A DNA stretch of 64,000 nt from Streptomyces sp. NBC_00461 (GTDB lineage Bacteria; Actinomycetota; Actinomycetes; Streptomycetales; Streptomycetaceae). Where the stretch lies: the NCBI RefSeq assembly GCF_036013935.1, contig NZ_CP107902.1, forward strand, positions 6,295,001 to 6,359,000, in the 5' to 3' direction. Within the stretch, counting starts at the first letter, position 1; each line of letters opens with the position of its first letter. Positions 48,598 through 56,220 of the stretch are shown piece by piece. The position numbers were made by a program, and so were the translations under genes. Under the pieces are notes generated by a model that saw nothing but the letters and a program-made list of their open reading frames with translations, searched no databases and was not told the DNA's origin.

Positions 48598-49146
48598 GTG
48601 TCCCCTTCGAGCCCGCCTCATTCGCGTCCGTACTCGTCGAGCCCGACTCCCTGGAGCAGGGCTGAGGACGTCCTGCGGCAGAGGTACGTGACGGACGTCC
48701 TCGTCCCGGGCCGGATCGACCGGGACGGGACGGTTCCCCGGTTCGCCCCGCAGCCGATCGTCGTGTTCGTCGTACTCGACGAGGGAGCCCTGCGGCTGGA
48801 GTCGGTCGACGGGTACGGTCGCCTGGAGGTCCGGGTCGTGGACTCGGTCGCCCTGGACGGCGTCGAACTCTTCGCGGACATCGAGGAGGGAGGGGACGAA
48901 CTGGCCCTCGCCTCCCAGGGCGAACAGCTCTTCGGCGACAGCTGGGACCGCCTTCGCTGCAGCACCATCCGCCCCTTCATGGACACGGGGTCGAAGCCCG
49001 GCGAGGGCGTGGTCAAGTGCCTGGCCCTCGAACTCGAGTCCCGCTACTGGCTCTTCTTCGATCCGACCTGGTCCTTCGGCATCAGAATCGGAAACGCCGA
49101 GGACATGCGCCGCTGGGAGCGGGAGTACGGCGACCGACCGGAATGA
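48598..49146 (+). CDS. Probable immunity protein of the pilin-fused toxin
   Basis: 182 aa, GTG start with AGGAG, 19 nt after the toxin stop. Soluble, acidic, alternating beta strands and helices (PIVVFVVLDEGALRLESVDG; LELESRYWLFFDPTWSFGIR). No signal peptide or TM. No family recognised. The immunity role is inferred from order, acidity and size only. Confidence 0.6.
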   Translation: MSPSSPPHSRPYSSSPTPWSRAEDVLRQRYVTDVLVPGRIDRDGTVPRFAPQPIVVFVVLDEGALRLESVDGYGRLEVRVVDSVALDGVELFADIEEGGDELALASQGEQLFGDSWDRLRCSTIRPFMDTGSKPGEGVVKCLALELESRYWLFFDPTWSFGIRIGNAEDMRRWEREYGDRPE

Positions 49147-49273
49147 GGCGGGCGGGCTGCCCGACCTGGCGCAGCTGGTCACCGAGGTGGTCGAGGAATA
49201 CGCCGACGGACTGCGAGCGGTCCTGGCCCGGCTCGACGACTTCCGGAAGTCGACCGACCCTCGCGGGGGCTGA
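49145..49273 (+). other. Coding-like orphan frame after the immunity gene
   Basis: In a frame shifted relative to the immunity gene, 42 codons read EAGGLPDLAQLVTEVVEEYA then DGLRAVLARLDDFRKSTDPR and stop at 49273. Composition and third-position GC look coding, but there is no start with a ribosome site. It may be the remnant of a second gene or the true C-terminus after a frameshift. Confidence 0.35.
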
Positions 49274-49296
49274 ACACCCGGGAAATCGCCGCACGT

Positions 49297-49674
49297 TCAG
49301 GCGCCGACCGTCACCTCCACCCGCACCCCCGGCCCGAGCCCCCAACCCGCCATCGCCCCCGCCTCCGACTCCAGCACATGCCGGGAACGGAGTCGGGGCA
49401 GGCCCAACCGCCAGGGTTTCATGGTGTGTACGGCGATGACCTTGAGGTCGCGGTCGAGGTAGGCGACGTCGATGGGGATGCGCATACGGAAGGTGTGCAC
49501 GCTGTTGGCGGGGGAGAGCAGGATGGCGCCGTCGACCGAGTCCCGCCCCAACAGGCCTTTGGTACGGGCCCGATAGGAGGTGGCGACCTCCAGGGGCACG
49601 GCCACGTGAGCAGCCTCCCCGTCTCCCGCACGCACGACCAACTTCCCCCGCCCGTCCCGCCACCGCCGCGCCAT
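49297..49674 (-). CDS. DUF192 family protein
   Basis: 125 aa, the whole DUF192 domain: VAVPLEVATSYRARTKGLLG at the start, VHTFRMRIPIDVAYLDRDLK in the middle, and HVLESEAGAMAGWGLGPGVR at the end. Function of the family unknown. Start ATG at 49674. It lies between the toxin-immunity genes and tadV, facing the immunity gene. Confidence 0.9.
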   Translation of the reverse strand: MARRWRDGRGKLVVRAGDGEAAHVAVPLEVATSYRARTKGLLGRDSVDGAILLSPANSVHTFRMRIPIDVAYLDRDLKVIAVHTMKPWRLGLPRLRSRHVLESEAGAMAGWGLGPGVRVEVTVGA

Positions 49675-49768
49675 ACCAGGGAACCTCCAGCCCGAATGTC
49701 CTGCCGGCCGGCCTGCTCACCGGCCTGCCGTGCGAACTGAACGTATCCGCAGGGAAGTAGGTCCCACA

Positions 49769-49813
49769 TGGGCCCACGGACCCATGCTCTCCCCGTCGCC
49801 GTGGCCATAGGGT
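49769..49813 (+). promoter_or_regulatory. Shared Tad-locus promoter motif, copy C (prepilin peptidase)
   Basis: TGGGCCC-AC-GGACCCA (49769-49784), then after 23 bp TAGGGT (49808-49813), a good -10. The 12-bp upstream half-site is poor here. The GTG start (49820) is 7 nt past the -10, so the transcript is probably leaderless. Confidence 0.75.
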
Positions 49814-49819
49814 CCCGCC

Positions 49820-50599
49820 GTGCGCGTCCTCCTCTTCGTCCTCCTCATCGTCGCGGCCGCCCTCTGGGGAGCGGGAACGGGCCTCGTGCTGCCCCGCGCA
49901 GCGCACCGTCTCTCGGTCGAGCAGGGCGAGCCCTGGAGCTCTCGCTGCCCGGCCGGCCACCTGATCGCGGGTGGGTACGGGGGATGGCTGGGCCGCGCGA
50001 ACTGCCCTGGCGGCGAGGGCGGCGCGGAAGGGGCCGGCCCCTGCGGCACGTACGGTCCGAGCACTCGCACCGTCGCCACGGTGACCGCACTCGTCTGCGC
50101 CGCCCTGGCCGCCGCGGCGGGCGGCCCGCGCCCCGAGACGGCGGTCTGGGTTCTCCTCGCCCCCGTCGCGGTCCTGCTGGCGCTCGTCGACCACCGGGTC
50201 CACCGCCTCCCCGACGTCCTGACGTTTCCGCTGGCCGCCGTGACCGCCGCGCTCCTGGGCGTCGCCTCCGCCCTCCCTTCGGCCACGGGCTCCTGGCCGA
50301 CCGCTCTCCTCGGCGGTCTCACCCTGGGCGCCGCCTACCTCCTCCTCTTCCTGGTCAACCCCTCCGGCATGGGCTTCGGCGACGTGAAGCTGGCCCTCGC
50401 CCTGGGCACGGCCCTCGGCTGGTACGGCTGGCGGATCCTGCTGACGGGTGCCTTCGCGGGGCTGCTCTACGGCGCGCTGTACGGCCTCGGGATGGTCGTC
50501 GTACGCCGGGCCGGCCGCAAGTCGGCGATTCCGCTCGGGCCGTTCATGCTGGGCGGCGCGTTCACGGGGCTGCTGCTGGGCGCGTCTGCGGGGGCGTGA
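49820..50599 (+). CDS. tadV: Prepilin peptidase (TadV/CpaA, A24 family)
   Basis: 259 aa, multi-pass. The two catalytic Asp motifs of A24 peptidases are clear: LALVDHRVHRLPDVLTFPL and GMGFGDVKLALALG. The N-terminal loop keeps cysteines (RCPAGH, NCPGG) as in PilD-like enzymes but not the full zinc motif. It should process the pilin, the TadE-like proteins and both pilin fusions. Leaderless GTG start predicted from the promoter at 49769-49813. Confidence 0.9.
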   Translation: MRVLLFVLLIVAAALWGAGTGLVLPRAAHRLSVEQGEPWSSRCPAGHLIAGGYGGWLGRANCPGGEGGAEGAGPCGTYGPSTRTVATVTALVCAALAAAAGGPRPETAVWVLLAPVAVLLALVDHRVHRLPDVLTFPLAAVTAALLGVASALPSATGSWPTALLGGLTLGAAYLLLFLVNPSGMGFGDVKLALALGTALGWYGWRILLTGAFAGLLYGALYGLGMVVVRRAGRKSAIPLGPFMLGGAFTGLLLGASAGA

Positions 50600-50662
50600 G
50601 GGCAGGAGGACGGCGTACGGTGAAGAACGACCGCTGAGGGACGAACCAGGGCGAGGGCTCCG

Positions 50663-51241
50663 ATGTCGAAGATCGTGTTGATGATGGGCGTCTCCCTCGA
50701 CGGCTTCATCGAGGGCCCCGACCACGACATCAGCTGGCACCGCGTCGACGACGAACTGCACCAGCATCTCAACGACGAGGTCAGAGGCTACGGCGCACTG
50801 CTGAGCGGCCGCCGCGTCTACGAGCTGATGGCCGACTTCTGGCCCACCGCGGACGCGGACCCGAACGCCTCCGCCACCACCGCCGAGTTCGCCGCGATCT
50901 GGCGGGACATCCCGAAGGTCGTGTACTCACGGACCCTGGAGCGGGCCGAGTGGAACACGACCGTCGTGCGGGACGTCGTCCCCGAGGAGGTCAGGGCCCT
51001 CAAGGAGCGGTCGGAGCGGGATCTCGGGCTCGGCGGGGCCGAGGTCGCCGCCGAGTTCCTGCGGCTCGGGCTCGTCGACGCGTACTCGGTCTGCGTCCAC
51101 CCCGTCGTCGTCGGACGCGGCACGAGGCTCTTCCCGGAGGCCGACATCGCCGCCTCCCTCCGGCTCGTCGGGAGCCGCACCTTCGGCAACGGCGTCGTAC
51201 AACTGCGGTACGAGCGAAGCGACACCGGCGGCGCCTCGTAA
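50663..51241 (+). CDS. Dihydrofolate reductase-family protein (RibD C-terminal-like)
   Basis: 192 aa. KIVLMMGVSLDGFIEGPDHD at the start, LLSGRRVYELMADFWPTA and LGGAEVAAEFLRLGLVDAYS are characteristic of the DHFR/RibD-C superfamily of NADPH-dependent reductases. Substrate unknown; these are common stand-alone genes in actinobacteria. ATG with GAGGG upstream. Confidence 0.9.
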   Translation: MSKIVLMMGVSLDGFIEGPDHDISWHRVDDELHQHLNDEVRGYGALLSGRRVYELMADFWPTADADPNASATTAEFAAIWRDIPKVVYSRTLERAEWNTTVVRDVVPEEVRALKERSERDLGLGGAEVAAEFLRLGLVDAYSVCVHPVVVGRGTRLFPEADIAASLRLVGSRTFGNGVVQLRYERSDTGGAS

Positions 51242-51283
51242 AGGAGTTGTCCCGCTCGGCACGGCGCGGGTAGGAAGGACGGC

Positions 51284-52159
51284 ATGACTGGACTCGGTGT
51301 TGTGTTCCGGCCCCAACTGCCCCCCGAGCGACTGCGCGCCGTCGCCCGTATCGCCGACGAGACCGGGCTCGAGGAGCTCTGGCTGTGGGAGGACTGTTTC
51401 CGGGAGGGCGGGATCTCGACCGCCGCGGCCGCCCTCGCCTGGACCGAGCGAGTGCGGGTCGGCGTCGGACTGCTTCCCGTGCCGCTGCGGAACGTCGCCA
51501 TCACCGCCATGGAGGCCACCTCCCTCCACCGGATGTTCCCGGGGCGGGCCGTAGTCGGCGTCGGGCACGGCGTGCAGGACTGGATGGGGCAGGTCGGGGC
51601 GCGTGTCGAGTCACCGGTGACCTTGCTTCGCGAGCATCTCGACGCGCTGCGCGCACTGCTGCGCGGCGAGCGGCTCACGACCGACGGACGCTACGTGCAC
51701 CTCGACGACGTCGGCCTCGACTGGCCGCCCTCCGGTCCCGTGCCCGTCTTCGCCGGTGCCACCGGGCCGCGTTCGCTGCGGCTGTCCGGTGAGGCCGCGG
51801 ACGGCACCGTCCTGACCGCGTCCACCACGGCCGACGGGGTACGGCGGGCCCGCCGACTCATCGACGAGGGGCGGGAGTCGGCCGGGCGTTCCGGCGATCC
51901 GCACGAGATCGTCGTCTACCTGCTCACCGCCACCGGGCCCGACGCCGCCTCCCGGATCCGGTCCGAACTGGCCGACGAGGGGCACGACTCCGTAACCGAC
52001 CTCGGGGTCGCCGGGGACGCCGGTGCCGTCGCGAAGGCCGTACAACGACTCGCCGAGGCGGGCGCCGACACGGTGATCCTCCAGCCGACGGGAGACGAGC
52101 CCGACCCCGAGGGTTTCGTGCGGTTCGCGGCCGAAGAGGTCAGACCTCTCGTCAAGTGA
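51284..52159 (+). CDS. LLM-class flavin-dependent oxidoreductase
   Basis: 291 aa, luciferase-like barrel of the F420- or FMN-dependent type: TGLEELWLWEDCFREGGIST, GVGLLPVPLRNVAITAMEAT, GRAVVGVGHGVQDWMGQVG, PVPVFAGATGPRSLRLSGE. The N-terminus TGLGVVFRPQLPPERL resembles F420-dependent MSMEG-type families. Substrate unknown. RBS AGGAAGG. Confidence 0.9.
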   Translation: MTGLGVVFRPQLPPERLRAVARIADETGLEELWLWEDCFREGGISTAAAALAWTERVRVGVGLLPVPLRNVAITAMEATSLHRMFPGRAVVGVGHGVQDWMGQVGARVESPVTLLREHLDALRALLRGERLTTDGRYVHLDDVGLDWPPSGPVPVFAGATGPRSLRLSGEAADGTVLTASTTADGVRRARRLIDEGRESAGRSGDPHEIVVYLLTATGPDAASRIRSELADEGHDSVTDLGVAGDAGAVAKAVQRLAEAGADTVILQPTGDEPDPEGFVRFAAEEVRPLVK

Positions 52160-52251
52160 AGGGGCCGTGCGGGCCGTGCACGCACGAGCGGCCCGCACGA
52201 ACTGCTGCCCGCCCCACCTCTGAGCCCGCCTCTGACAGGACTGACCGCCCC

Positions 52252-53064
52252 ATGCCGCACGAAGAACCCCACGGCGACGCCGACGGACCCCGGCGCTTCG
52301 AGGACCTCCTCGCCGAGGGCGTCGCCGTGCCCACCGAAGGGTGGGGCTTCTCCTGGTTCGAGGGCCGGGCCACGGAGGAGCGGCCCTCATGGGGCTACGC
52401 CGTCGCCCTGGCCGACCGACTCGCCGCGGCCAACGCCGCACTGGACATCCAGACCGGGGGAGGGGAGGCCCTGGACTTCGCCCTCGGCCGGGCCGTGAAG
52501 ACCCCGGCGCTCACCGCAGCGACCGAGGGCTGGCCGCCGAACATCGTCGAGGCCACGGCCCTGCTCCGCCCGCGCGGCACCGTGGTCGTCGCCGTGCCCG
52601 AGGACGCGCCGCTTCCGTTCGCGGACGGCGCCTTCGACCTCGTCAGCAGCCGGCACCCGGTGACCCCGCACTGGGCGGAGATCGCCCGCGTCCTGGAGCC
52701 AGGCGGCACCTACTTCGCCCAGCACGTCGGCCCGGGCAGCGTGTACGAGCTGGTCGAGTACTTCCTGGGACCGCAGCCCGACCAGTCGCGCAGCGCCCGC
52801 CACCCCGACGGCGAACGCGCCGGCGCCGAGTCCGCCGGCCTGGAGATCGTCGACCTGCGCGCCGAGCGGCTGCGTATCGAGTTCCACGACGTCGCGGCCG
52901 TCGTCCACTTCCTTCGCAAGGTGGTCTGGATGGTCCCCGGCTTCACCGTCGAGGCATACGAGGACCGCCTCCGTGCCCTGCACCAACGGATCGGGGTCGA
53001 GGGCCCGTTCGTCGCGCACAGCACCCGGCACCTCTTCGAGGCCCGCAGGCCGCACCACCGCTGA
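52252..53064 (+). CDS. SAM-dependent methyltransferase-like protein
   Basis: 270 aa. Class I fold with ALDIQTGGGEALDFAL (motif I, with T and G in place of the usual DxGxG), FADGAFDLVSSRHPVTPHWA and EIARVLEPGGTYFAQHVGPG. Start ATG 52252; upstream frame to 52156 lacks a ribosome site. Often found as class I SAM-dependent methyltransferase in Streptomyces; the substrate is not known. Convergent with the winged-helix gene, 3 nt apart. Confidence 0.85.
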   Translation: MPHEEPHGDADGPRRFEDLLAEGVAVPTEGWGFSWFEGRATEERPSWGYAVALADRLAAANAALDIQTGGGEALDFALGRAVKTPALTAATEGWPPNIVEATALLRPRGTVVVAVPEDAPLPFADGAFDLVSSRHPVTPHWAEIARVLEPGGTYFAQHVGPGSVYELVEYFLGPQPDQSRSARHPDGERAGAESAGLEIVDLRAERLRIEFHDVAAVVHFLRKVVWMVPGFTVEAYEDRLRALHQRIGVEGPFVAHSTRHLFEARRPHHR

Positions 53065-53067
53065 GCC

Positions 53068-54231
53068 CTACGCGTGCGGGCCCGCGGCCACCTCCCCGAT
53101 CACCAACTCGGCCTCCGCCTCCAGTACTTCGCCCACCCGCTCCGCCTGCTCGCCCAACTCCCGCTCCTGGCGCGCCGTCAGCCGCCCGAGCGGCTCCACC
53201 GTGACGGTCGTACGACGTCCCCGGCGCCGCTGGTGCCAGACCCCCGCCACCACACCGTCCACCAGCAGCACCGGGTAGTTGCCCGCCTGTCCGCCGGCCA
53301 GCGCCCGCTGGTAGGCGGCCCCCGGGAACAGCGTTTGGCGGGGCTGCGCGGCGATTGCGTAGGCATCGAAGTACGGCAGCAGACGGACCCCGCGGACCCG
53401 GCCCTCGGGGAACTCCGTGTCACCGGCCACGACCCAGCATCCCTCCGCCCCCTCGAACACGACCTCCTCGATCTCCCCCGCCCCGGCCAGTTCCGCGAAC
53501 AGCTTGCCTGCCCAACCACCCGGTGCAGCAAGCCACTTGGCGAAGTTCTGCGGTGACGCGGGACCGTAGGCGCGCAGGTAGCGGCGTACCAGCTCGCGCA
53601 GCGCCTCCTGCGGCGGCAGCGGAGTGAAGTGCGGCGGGCGCGTGTACGTCACCTTGCGACCCCGGTTCGGGCCGGAGCACATCGCGCCGGACTGGCCGGC
53701 CCGGTGCATCACCTGCCGCCAGCGCGGCCACAGGTCCTGGAAGGCGGGCATCACCCGGTCGCCGGCCCAGGAACCGGTGCGGGCGACGACCTCCTCGCTC
53801 AGCTCGTCCACGGTCAGGCACACGCCCTCCAGGGCGTCCCCGATCGCCGCCACGATCTGCCGCGCCTGCTCCTCGGTGACCCGTACGTCCGGTGCGGACT
53901 GGCTCGCGCCCGACGGCACGGCGGGCAACGCCGCACACCACAACGGCAGTTCACGCGCGGGCAGCAGATGCACGGTCCCGCGCGGCCCGTGCATCTTCAC
54001 CAGCGAGTCCGGTGCGGGGGCGCCCCACAGCGCGGCGCGCACGTCGGCCCGCGTCGCGCTCCCGGCCCGTATCCCCACCGACACCTCCGCCGCGGACAGC
54101 ACCTGGGCATGCGCGCCGAGCATCGCGCCGACGACCTCGGCGACCGGAGTGCCGTCCCCGGCGGATGTGGCCAGGAACTGCCGTTCCAGTCGGCGGGCGC
54201 TCGCCTCGTTCCACGTGATCTGCAAGGTCAT
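53068..54231 (-). CDS. Winged-helix DNA-binding protein (HTH_42/AlkZ-like)
   Basis: 387 aa, one full HTH_42 domain: PVAEVVGAMLGAHAQVLSAA, KMHGPRGTVHLLPARELPLW, YLRAYGPASPQNFAKWL, LPYFDAYAIAAQPRQTLF and VWHQRRRGRRTTVTVEPLG. The family includes AlkZ-type DNA glycosylases that act on alkylated or crosslinked DNA; the exact catalytic residues were not checked. ATG at 54231. Confidence 0.88.
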   Translation of the reverse strand: MTLQITWNEASARRLERQFLATSAGDGTPVAEVVGAMLGAHAQVLSAAEVSVGIRAGSATRADVRAALWGAPAPDSLVKMHGPRGTVHLLPARELPLWCAALPAVPSGASQSAPDVRVTEEQARQIVAAIGDALEGVCLTVDELSEEVVARTGSWAGDRVMPAFQDLWPRWRQVMHRAGQSGAMCSGPNRGRKVTYTRPPHFTPLPPQEALRELVRRYLRAYGPASPQNFAKWLAAPGGWAGKLFAELAGAGEIEEVVFEGAEGCWVVAGDTEFPEGRVRGVRLLPYFDAYAIAAQPRQTLFPGAAYQRALAGGQAGNYPVLLVDGVVAGVWHQRRRGRRTTVTVEPLGRLTARQERELGEQAERVGEVLEAEAELVIGEVAAGPHA

Positions 54232-54446
54232 GAGCCGACGGTAGGCCGGAAGTAGGTCGGATACTGGCCGCTATCAGGGTCCCGCTGGCGTCGTACCGGA
54301 CAATCGACGCATCAACGGCGTATCGCGCTCGCACATTCGCAGGTGGGGCTGGGATTCCACATTGTTATCGAGGTTGGCTCGCCTCCGTGGTACGCCTCGC
54401 GTAAGTTCAGACCAAGGTAATTCGCGCCAGCAAAGCTGCGCGGGCG
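54232..54446 (+). ncRNA. Possible small RNA ending at the 54447-54482 terminator
   Basis: No protein gene on the plus strand precedes the strong terminator at 54447, yet this stretch is less GC-rich than its surroundings and contains several short inverted pieces. The simplest reading is a small untranslated RNA transcribed rightward from a promoter somewhere in this gap. The 5' end cannot be placed from sequence. Confidence 0.35.
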
Positions 54447-54482
54447 GCACCGCGCAGTGGAGGGGGCTGCGCGGTGCTTTTT
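54447..54482 (+). terminator. Strong intrinsic terminator without an upstream gene
   Basis: GCACCGCGCAG (54447-54457) pairs perfectly with CTGCGCGGTGC (54467-54477) around a 9-nt loop, followed by five T. It points rightward. The nearest plus-strand gene upstream ends at 53064, so it may end a small RNA. Confidence 0.85.
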
Positions 54483-54750
54483 CCGCGTCAAGCCGGTGTT
54501 CGCGGGCCGGGTCACCCGGTTGGGGGATGTGGGGGCAACTCGCCGGGCGAGGCGCGGGAGGCGTCAAACGCTCCGGATCGCTCCGCTTCCCGTCCGATTT
54601 CCTTGGAATCCGCTGTGTTTCGGCCATGAACCGACCATGAGAGGGCCGCTTCGTGCCCATCGGTGCGTCGCCGTTCGATTCCGGAGAGTAGTTGTGGCAC
54701 GCCGATGCAGCCAGCCGCACTTACGAAGGGTTATGGTGGAAACCCCCCCT

Positions 54751-54789
54751 CGGGCCGGTCCGTCTCCCCCCCACGGACCGGCCCGTTTT
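54751..54789 (+). terminator. Second intrinsic terminator upstream of isoprenyl transferase
   Basis: CGGGCCGGTCCGT (54751-54763) pairs perfectly with ACGGACCGGCCCG (54773-54785) around 9 nt, then TTTT (54786-54789). It also lacks an obvious gene upstream; the interval 54483-54750 holds only tiny frames, e.g. GTG at 54654 (MPIGASPFDSGE), which may be a leader peptide. Confidence 0.8.
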
Positions 54790-55084
54790 CTGTGTCCGGC
54801 GTGTGTGCCCCGCCACCCCGCACCCGGTACCCTGCACCCCGCCCCTTGCACCCGGCCCCCGTCCCGCGGCGCGGGAGTGGCCCGGCGGCTGCGTGGTGGA
54901 AGCTCTGTGCAAGCCCTTACGCCCGGTCCCCGTTGGCGGCGGCCCGGTGCCGCAGGGGTAGGCTTCGCCTCCGGGGACCGTCATACGGAGATCCCGGACC
55001 GCCATACGGACAGGGCCCGCCCTCGGCCGAGCCGCCGAGCCCGGGCCGCGCCTGTCCGATCCGTACGGAGGGGCTGACAATCAC

Positions 55085-55858
55085 GTGAACCTGCGCGACA
55101 AGCTGCGCGGCCTGCTGGTCAGGCTGTACGCGCGCCGGGTGGAAGGTCACCTGGACCACGCTCAGGTGCCCAAGCACATCGGCGTCATCATGGACGGCAA
55201 CCGGCGCTGGGCGAAGGCCGCGGGTTCCACCACCGTGCACGGTCACCGGGCCGGCGCCGAGAAGATCGAGGAGTTCCTCGGCTGGTGCAGCGAGACGGAT
55301 GTCGGGGTCGTCACCCTCTGGCTGCTGTCGACGGACAACTTCGACCGGTCCCAGGACGAACTCGGCCCGCTCCTCGGCATCATCGAGGACGTCGTACGGA
55401 CCCTCGCCGCGGACGGCCGCTGGCGTGTGCACCACGTCGGCACTCCCGACCTGCTGCCCTCGCAGATGCGGAACGCCCTGAAGGAGGCCGAGGAGTCCAC
55501 CGCCCACATCGACGGAATACTGGTCAACGTCGCCATCGGGTACGGCGGACGCCAGGAGATCGCCGACGCGGTGCGCTCGATGCTCGTCGACGCCCAGGAC
55601 AAGGGCACCTCGATGGAGGAGCTCGCCGAGGCCGTCGACGTCGACATGATCGGCCGTCACCTCTACACCGGCGCACAGCCCGACCCCGACCTCGTGATCC
55701 GTACCAGCGGAGAGCAGCGGTTGTCCGGTTTCATGCTGTGGCAGACCGCTCACTCGGAGTACTACTTCTGTGAGGTCTTCTGGCCGGCCTTCCGCAAGGT
55801 CGACTTTCTGCGCGCCCTGCGCGACTACGCGGCGCGCCACCGCCGCTACGGCGGCTGA
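55085..55858 (+). CDS. uppS: Isoprenyl (undecaprenyl) diphosphate synthase, cis-prenyltransferase
   Basis: 257 aa. HIGVIMDGNRRWAKAAG with catalytic Asp37, GHRAGAEKIEEFLGW, LDLVIRTSG-type motif DLVIRTSGEQRLSGFMLWQT and HSEYYFCEVFWPAF are the conserved cis-prenyltransferase blocks. It condenses isopentenyl diphosphate to long Z-polyprenyl diphosphates needed as carrier lipid for wall synthesis. Streptomyces often has two such genes; which one this is cannot be told. GTG start with GGAGGGG. Confidence 0.95.
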   Translation: MNLRDKLRGLLVRLYARRVEGHLDHAQVPKHIGVIMDGNRRWAKAAGSTTVHGHRAGAEKIEEFLGWCSETDVGVVTLWLLSTDNFDRSQDELGPLLGIIEDVVRTLAADGRWRVHHVGTPDLLPSQMRNALKEAEESTAHIDGILVNVAIGYGGRQEIADAVRSMLVDAQDKGTSMEELAEAVDVDMIGRHLYTGAQPDPDLVIRTSGEQRLSGFMLWQTAHSEYYFCEVFWPAFRKVDFLRALRDYAARHRRYGG

Positions 55859-56220
55859 CCCACATCACGCCTGCTGAGCGGCGTTGCGACCGGCCCCACG
55901 GTGGGGCGGAAGTACCGCGTTTTCCGGAGCGATGCCCCCGGACCCCCAGGAGTTCACCAGGGCGCCGTCATATGCGTCGGCATGGCACCGCGTGTTCGAG
56001 GGCATAAGGCAGTCAGGTCGATGCCCGAACCACGGGTGTCGGATCTCAGCGGACGGCACGGGGCCGTCCGCCCGGGAGGCCCTTTGCACCAGCTCGATCG
56101 TGCGGTCACTGCACGGACGAAAAGGCGGAGGGCCGGTTCTCGGCCCTCGCAGGGCGGCCGACGACCGGTCCAGCTCCACTCCGTCGCTCCCCGACCTCAT
56201 CCGAGGGGGTACGTCCTTCC
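55859..56220. other. Intergenic region without supported gene
   Basis: 362 nt between uppS and the PhoH gene. Open frames here show no family similarity or codon bias. The only structure noticed is a hairpin GAGGGCCG/CGGCCCTC (56128-56135 with 56141-56148), without T-run. Confidence 0.5.

Noticed and set aside
54457..55088. Several overlapping frames of 60-206 codons upstream of uppS
   Set aside because: They pass straight through both intrinsic terminators and are Pro/Arg-rich without family similarity; treated as non-coding.
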